Shown here: piece after piece, positions 14,701 through 16,352 of the stretch | Position numbering within the stretch: position 1 is the first letter of the stretch | How the letters are laid out: each line of letters opens with the position of its first letter | NCBI GenBank assembly: GCA_016206995.1 | Contig: JACQQN010000073.1 | Coordinates: forward strand, 1 to 16,352 | DNA: 16,352 nt | Reading direction: 5' to 3' | Source: Candidatus Omnitrophota bacterium | GTDB lineage: Bacteria; Omnitrophota; Omnitrophia; Omnitrophales; Abzuiibacteriaceae | Made by a program: the position numbers and the translations under genes | Notes under the pieces: generated by a model | The model's database searches: none | Told to the model about the DNA's origin: nothing | What the model saw: the letters and a program-made list of their open reading frames with translations, nothing else

Positions 14701-15701
14701 TCATGCAACTTGCCATTCACCGACTGAATGCGATGAACAGGAAAAGCATCTGGAAGTTCATTTGAGAGAAAAATCCGGGGAACTTGTTCGCTTAAGGCGT
14801 TATCTTGATCCGGAAGTGTAATTGCAGAATCTTCAACCCAGGTTACTGGGAAACCTTTTTTTTGAAGTCGTGGCTTTTGTTCTCCTTCGCGAAGCGCATC
14901 ACTGATTTCAACAATGACATATTGCAATGCTTCCAAAACATTTTTTGCATTTTGAAACGATTTAACTGTTTCTCGCGTGACCTTCACTCCTTTAAAAACC
15001 TCTGGTCTTCCGATCAATGTCCATCGATCGTAATGTGCTGCGCGACGCGAAAGCTCCTCTAATATATTTTCAGCCAGCACGCCACGCCCTGCACCCATCT
15101 CAACAACTTGGAACTTTTTTGGCCGCCCCAATTTTATCCACATATCAACTAAAACGGTTGTAATGCTACTTGCAAAAACTTCAGGAATTGCTTCCGGAGC
15201 CGTTGTAAAATCCACGTCAGCATAAGGCTCTCCAATTCGAACATTTCCGCTTTTGTAGTAACCATATTGGGGATGATATAAGGAAAGCTCCATAAAACGC
15301 TCAAAAGAAATTATTTTTTCCTGCCTAATTTCATTTTGAATCAGAGATTTCAACGGGTTGCTGTCATCTCGCTCGCTCTGCTTCCGAAGCTCAGAACGAT
15401 ATTCAGCACTACTTCGCGATTTCTCTTTTTCTAAAAAAGCGTCACGAATGATCCGCGGTTTTTTGTAAGTAGGTAAACGTGGTTTTTGTCTAGCAGGTAA
15501 ACCAAGAAGATTTTGCAACTCTTGACTGACGAGACTATCCGTCGTTGCCCTTGGTCGATTTAGCGATGCGGATGCTGCATGCGGTTTGGATTGTATCAGC
15601 AACGGATCATTTGGTGAGACTGAGCTAGTCGGAATCAAAGTGCACAAAACCAAAACTGAAACTTGCCTGTACACACATGGTAAAGCTCTGACTTTCATCA
15701 T
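11736..15701 (-). CDS. Giant modular protein: MidA/NDUFAF7-like SAM methyltransferase domain plus three unrecognised modules joined by RxELR motifs
   Basis: The product has 1321 residues. The N-terminus (basic MMKVRALPCVYRQ, then hydrophobic VSVLVLCTLIPTSSVS) looks like a signal peptide or anchor. Residues about 125-570 carry MidA/COG1565 features: HPQYGYY (143-149), DFTTAPE (164-170), the SAM loop EMGAGRG (201-207), SNELPDAFPVHR (313-324), IDYRFAF (417-423) and DITSSVDF (505-512). The family is usually about 350-400 residues, and insertions enlarge it here. NDUFAF7 methylates an arginine of complex I; bacterial substrates are unknown to me. Residues 598-860 are helical with a coiled-coil-like start. 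Residues 869-1088 are mostly helical and HEAT-like at the end. Residues 1095-1321 look alpha/beta, with a core near VPVVFITGDYNNEKIL. I recognise none of these three. R[SA]ELR occurs at 102-106, 593-597, 864-868 and 1090-1094, at module boundaries. I chose ATG 15699-15701 (GAAAGAG 8 nt upstream; the ATG at 15696-15698 is also possible) because the in-frame TTG at 15773 lies in the -35 box. Confidence 0.8.
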   Translation of the reverse strand: MMKVRALPCVYRQVSVLVLCTLIPTSSVSPNDPLLIQSKPHAASASLNRPRATTDSLVSQELQNLLGLPARQKPRLPTYKKPRIIRDAFLEKEKSRSSAEYRSELRKQSERDDSNPLKSLIQNEIRQEKIISFERFMELSLYHPQYGYYKSGNVRIGEPYADVDFTTAPEAIPEVFASSITTVLVDMWIKLGRPKKFQVVEMGAGRGVLAENILEELSRRAAHYDRWTLIGRPEVFKGVKVTRETVKSFQNAKNVLEALQYVIVEISDALREGEQKPRLQKKGFPVTWVEDSAITLPDQDNALSEQVPRIFLSNELPDAFPVHRIQSVNGKLHEVYVTLDQKGDFKEVLVPFDESNPAYQKIQTTPLAVQDVIFVHLNNLHEQERGWEWPLSLNLVYWQVRMAKILKKSVKGYILTIDYRFAFQKSENKMAVRNYVRNRPLIFFGMRITNPVVSARIKRAKRWSAKVIQKLPIGDSLKKLLRWINLLSYVAYDFREMYLYPGKVDITSSVDFEMLEDVGSAFGLTRVGSIAFGQFFKNLGIKNTTLTDGPWKSDRIFAQSYGVSDASDLLPGFYSDQEAEQNVTLFSSSNPARAELRKVSRAQLNSAKEKVEEIQKKFEKYAFKSFRYARYQKRFGVLAYFLSDEGKKINELFTQLLSQFEVGSERLKDQPDADLSDLAVAMRQIFKELKFHRINAVDATYVYQSIKKRRNDMLYQFRMILDWWFSELEKVENIFWDEESPEKPIEPKIQIQWGLAKWSPAKVTSDVLQMMGALNNILRDNQSAQRARYRMEIDLGDVEYEWRFKAIAAGAAGLSVEGSIIDVSKSAQSRSRVGSHRQDLEKEALMKVATVGPQASLTKKPPTRAELRSEALYDMPDDHAFAGAISRLDLKNPDDVAVLLKIKDALKFLIVGSSFSQALIRVFRNSKRTLVTDRGFYQFLVGDQTPGAVLTRDSVGWLGYLDSESRTFLKPDFVQTLHQLITVGGQLTFDHKSKKLRLSQELKEEMVSEFAEGIDQIQNNNSTVRRWGADRIKAFASDGYSSLAISRLGELRQTLSRKPREAKNDVIIQAIDQVLLRIQRIERIADRKIRSELRIARNLEFQLTDNHRSANEIFPVQINFDDVQSHSVFTEKQIDHYRTATRMLIQLLETSSDARKKFKEVMTDVLKSSSEKSINEVFSHAYLYTGFLPALAVYAKYVKGVPVVFITGDYNNEKILIQVVNEEVGLINGQIPILVVEPDKENPSQNIYEEATKLIQSATGVDDVRFRTPEPAEEAIVLQMGLFTEIVLESTQRLFQFFLTHDLTRFFAETQKVANYLGQMA

Positions 15702-15744
15702 AGATAAAACTCTTTCGAGTGCACCTCCGTGTAGGATGATCATA

Positions 15745-15773
15745 ACTATACCTATAACCTGATAATAAGTCAA
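15745..15773 (-). promoter_or_regulatory. Sigma70-like promoter of the giant-protein gene
   Basis: On the minus strand, -35 TTGACT (15768-15773) and -10 TATAGT (15745-15750) are 17 nt apart, close to the consensus. A start near 15738 gives a leader of about 37 nt with GGAGGT far upstream and GAAAGAG 8 nt before ATG 15699-15701. The promoter overlaps the open frame upstream of that ATG, which argues for the shorter protein. Confidence 0.75.
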
Positions 15774-15860
15774 TATTCGGTCATTAATATATTATAAAGG
15801 GTTAAATAAACGAGAAATTTAACTGCAGAAAATTTATAGCGGTAGTCGAGATAGTTAATA
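15774..15860. other. AT-rich intergenic spacer without recognised gene
   Basis: This short AT-rich stretch lies between the giant-gene promoter and the last decayed tRNA copy. I see no coding potential, no clear hairpin terminator and no repeat in it. Confidence 0.6.
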
Positions 15861-15930
15861 CAAGAGAAGAGACTTGAGCCCCCGGCCCTATGAGACGAGA
15901 TCCCAAGTCTTGAATCTTGCGCAGGCATCT
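15861..15930 (-). pseudogene. Decayed tRNA-Leu copy, most diverged
   Basis: Read on the minus strand it keeps the order of tRNA-Leu parts: a partial D region ending AGATGC, the anticodon area ACTTGGGATCT, a variable region, GGGGGCTCAAGTC and a weak acceptor end. The T-loop and acceptor 3' strand are mutated (CTCTTGT instead of CTCTCGC), the 5' acceptor strand is missing, and one 7-bp CTTGAAT insert disrupts the anticodon stem. It should not make a working tRNA. Confidence 0.65.
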
Positions 15931-15951
15931 GTCCCTGAGCTTCCTTAAAAG

Positions 15952-15975
15952 AATTAAATCTGCGAGAGGAGGGAC
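15952..15975. repeat. 24-bp perfect direct repeat, copy A (tRNA-Leu 3' end plus flank)
   Basis: Identical to 16237-16260. It holds the last 15 nt of tRNA-Leu (discriminator, acceptor 3' strand and part of the T stem) and 9 nt of downstream flank. Here it is an orphan tRNA 3' end with no tRNA body attached, so it marks a third array member whose body is gone. Confidence 0.85.
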
Positions 15976-16000
15976 ACTTGCCTACCACACAGCGAAGCAG

Positions 16001-16021
16001 TGCCGTGCACAGTTTACGGCA
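16001..16021. repeat. 21-bp hairpin element, 6-9-6 (copy 2)
   Basis: Arms TGCCGT and ACGGCA are perfect inverted repeats around a 9-nt loop. In minus-strand orientation the loop is AAACTGTGC, with CTGT at the same place as in the other copies. Confidence 0.65.
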
Positions 16022-16060
16022 AAGCGCGGCGGATCCAGCCAACAGCGCTTTATGGACAAG

Positions 16061-16081
16061 TCCGCCGTGCTGTTTGGCGGA
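16061..16081. repeat. 21-bp hairpin element, 6-9-6 (copy 3)
   Basis: Arms TCCGCC and GGCGGA are perfect inverted repeats around loop GTGCTGTTT. It matches the minus strand of 11556-11576 at 17 of 21 positions. Confidence 0.7.
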
Positions 16082-16138
16082 AACCCCAACAAGAAAACAA
16101 GTGCGAGAGACAGGAGTTTCCGCCTCCGGCGGAGAACC

Positions 16139-16224
16139 TGCGAGAGGAGGGACTTGAACCCCCACCCCTTTCGGGACAAGATCCTAAGTCTTGAATCTTG
16201 AATCTTGCGTAAGCGTCTGCACTG
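16139..16224 (-). pseudogene. Decayed tRNA-Leu(UAG) copy with intact 3' half
   Basis: On the minus strand the 3' half is that of a tRNA-Leu(UAG): anticodon region GACTTAGGATCTTG, a variable arm that can still pair (CCCGAAAGGG), GGGGGTTCAAGTCCC and acceptor CTCTCGC with discriminator A. The 5' acceptor strand and most of the D arm are replaced by unrelated sequence, and two 7-bp CTTGAAT units (plus strand 16190-16203) break the anticodon stem. It is very unlikely to be functional as a tRNA. Confidence 0.75.
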
Positions 16225-16236
16225 AACATCCTTGGA

Positions 16237-16260
16237 AATTAAATCTGCGAGAGGAGGGAC
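16237..16260. repeat. 24-bp perfect direct repeat, copy B (3' end of intact tRNA-Leu plus flank)
   Basis: Identical to 15952-15975, 285 nt away. It spans the 3' end of the intact tRNA-Leu and its downstream flank, and is the parent of the orphan copy. Confidence 0.85.
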
Positions 16261-16327
16261 TTGAACCCCCATGGGTTTCCCCACAAGATCCTAAGTCTTG
16301 CGCGTCTGCCAGTTTCGCCACTCTCGC
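16246..16327 (-). tRNA. tRNA-Leu (anticodon UAG)
   Basis: It folds as a complete class II tRNA: acceptor GCGAGAG/CTCTCGC, a short D stem GCG/CGC, anticodon stem CAAGA/TCTTG around CTTAGGA (anticodon TAG), a long variable arm with GGGGAAACCC, T stem GGGGG/CCCTC with loop TTCAAGT, and discriminator A. CCA is not encoded after it (the next bases are GAT), so a CCA-adding enzyme is needed. Its promoter must lie beyond the right edge. Confidence 0.95.
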
Positions 16328-16352
16328 ATTTTTTAATTGTAAGCTCAGGGAC

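Larger units (their letters stand above)
15976..16138. repeat. Hairpin-rich insert between two tRNA-Leu 3' ends
   Basis: This G+C-richer stretch interrupts the tRNA-Leu array. It contains hairpins at 16001-16021 (TGCCGT-N9-ACGGCA), 16061-16081 (TCCGCC-N9-GGCGGA) and 16119-16133 (TCCGCC-TCC-GGCGGA), a likely decayed relative at 16033-16055, and an 8-nt tRNA-Leu remnant TGCGAGAG at 16102-16109. No credible protein is encoded. It resembles REP-like or other non-autonomous repeat DNA. Confidence 0.65.

Noticed and set aside
15676..15701. Lipoprotein signal at the N-terminus of the giant protein (Cys after LVL)
   Set aside because: The residue before Cys is Leu, not Gly, Ala or Ser, so the lipobox is not met.
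15702..15773. TTG start of the giant protein, adding 24 residues
   Set aside because: That TTG is part of the -35 box and the added codons cover the -10 box and leader. The ATG at 15699-15701 has a Shine-Dalgarno and gives a signal-like N-terminus.
15770..16284. Open frames on both strands across the tRNA-Leu array
   Set aside because: Their peptides are translations of tRNA and hairpin repeats and show no coding constraint, ribosome-binding site or recognisable domain.
15861..16327. CRISPR array suggested by repeated blocks with spacers
   Set aside because: The repeats are recognisable tRNA-Leu pieces of unequal length, spacers are related to each other, and no cas gene is present.

Overview
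The window is a gene-dense, moderately AT-rich bacterial chromosome segment in which every gene I can support reads on the minus strand, so the biological order runs from high to low coordinates. The housekeeping genes (bacterial-type prolyl-tRNA synthetase, trigger factor/ClpP, MEP-pathway DXR, UppS, CdsA, RseP) mark a bacterium. An uncultured lineage such as Omnitrophota, or another PVC-like group, is my best guess. It rests on the gene order, the CdsA signature variant and the recurring RxELR motif in the giant protein, and it is an impression rather than a demonstrated placement.

Region 1 (about 15780-16352): an intact tRNA-Leu(UAG) at the right edge is followed by decayed tandem copies of itself, a leftover tRNA 3' end, and a 164-nt hairpin-rich insert lying between two tRNA 3' ends. 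No protein gene is visible here.

Region 2 (11736-15773): a strong sigma70-like promoter (TTGACT-17-TATAGT) drives one very long gene of 1321 codons. After a signal-like N-terminus it encodes a recognisable MidA/NDUFAF7-type SAM-dependent methyltransferase domain, then about 730 residues in three modules I do not recognise. A five-residue motif, R-[S/A]-E-L-R, occurs four times, each time at a module boundary. This is the least explained protein in the window.

Region 3 (11529-11735): a second strong promoter (TTGCAG-17-TATAAT), with a perfect 6-4-6 palindrome filling its spacer, is followed by a leader. The leader carries a partial copy of the tRNA-Gly 5' end, split by a 21-bp hairpin element related to those in region 1.

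Region 4 (1-11528): tRNA-Gly(GCC) heads an apparent superoperon with gaps of 39 nt or less and several start/stop overlaps: tig, clpP, class V aminotransferase, serA, purA, uppS, cdsA, dxr, rseP, proS (cut by the left edge). It joins protein folding and turnover (tig, clpP), serine synthesis (aminotransferase and serA), AMP synthesis (purA), isoprenoid, lipid-carrier and phospholipid synthesis (dxr, uppS, cdsA), intramembrane proteolysis (rseP) and translation (tRNA-Gly, proS). Only one promoter was recognised for it.

The most promising unexplained signals are the modular giant protein with its RxELR joints, and the family of 21-bp hairpins with 6-bp arms and a 9-nt loop associated with broken tRNA copies.
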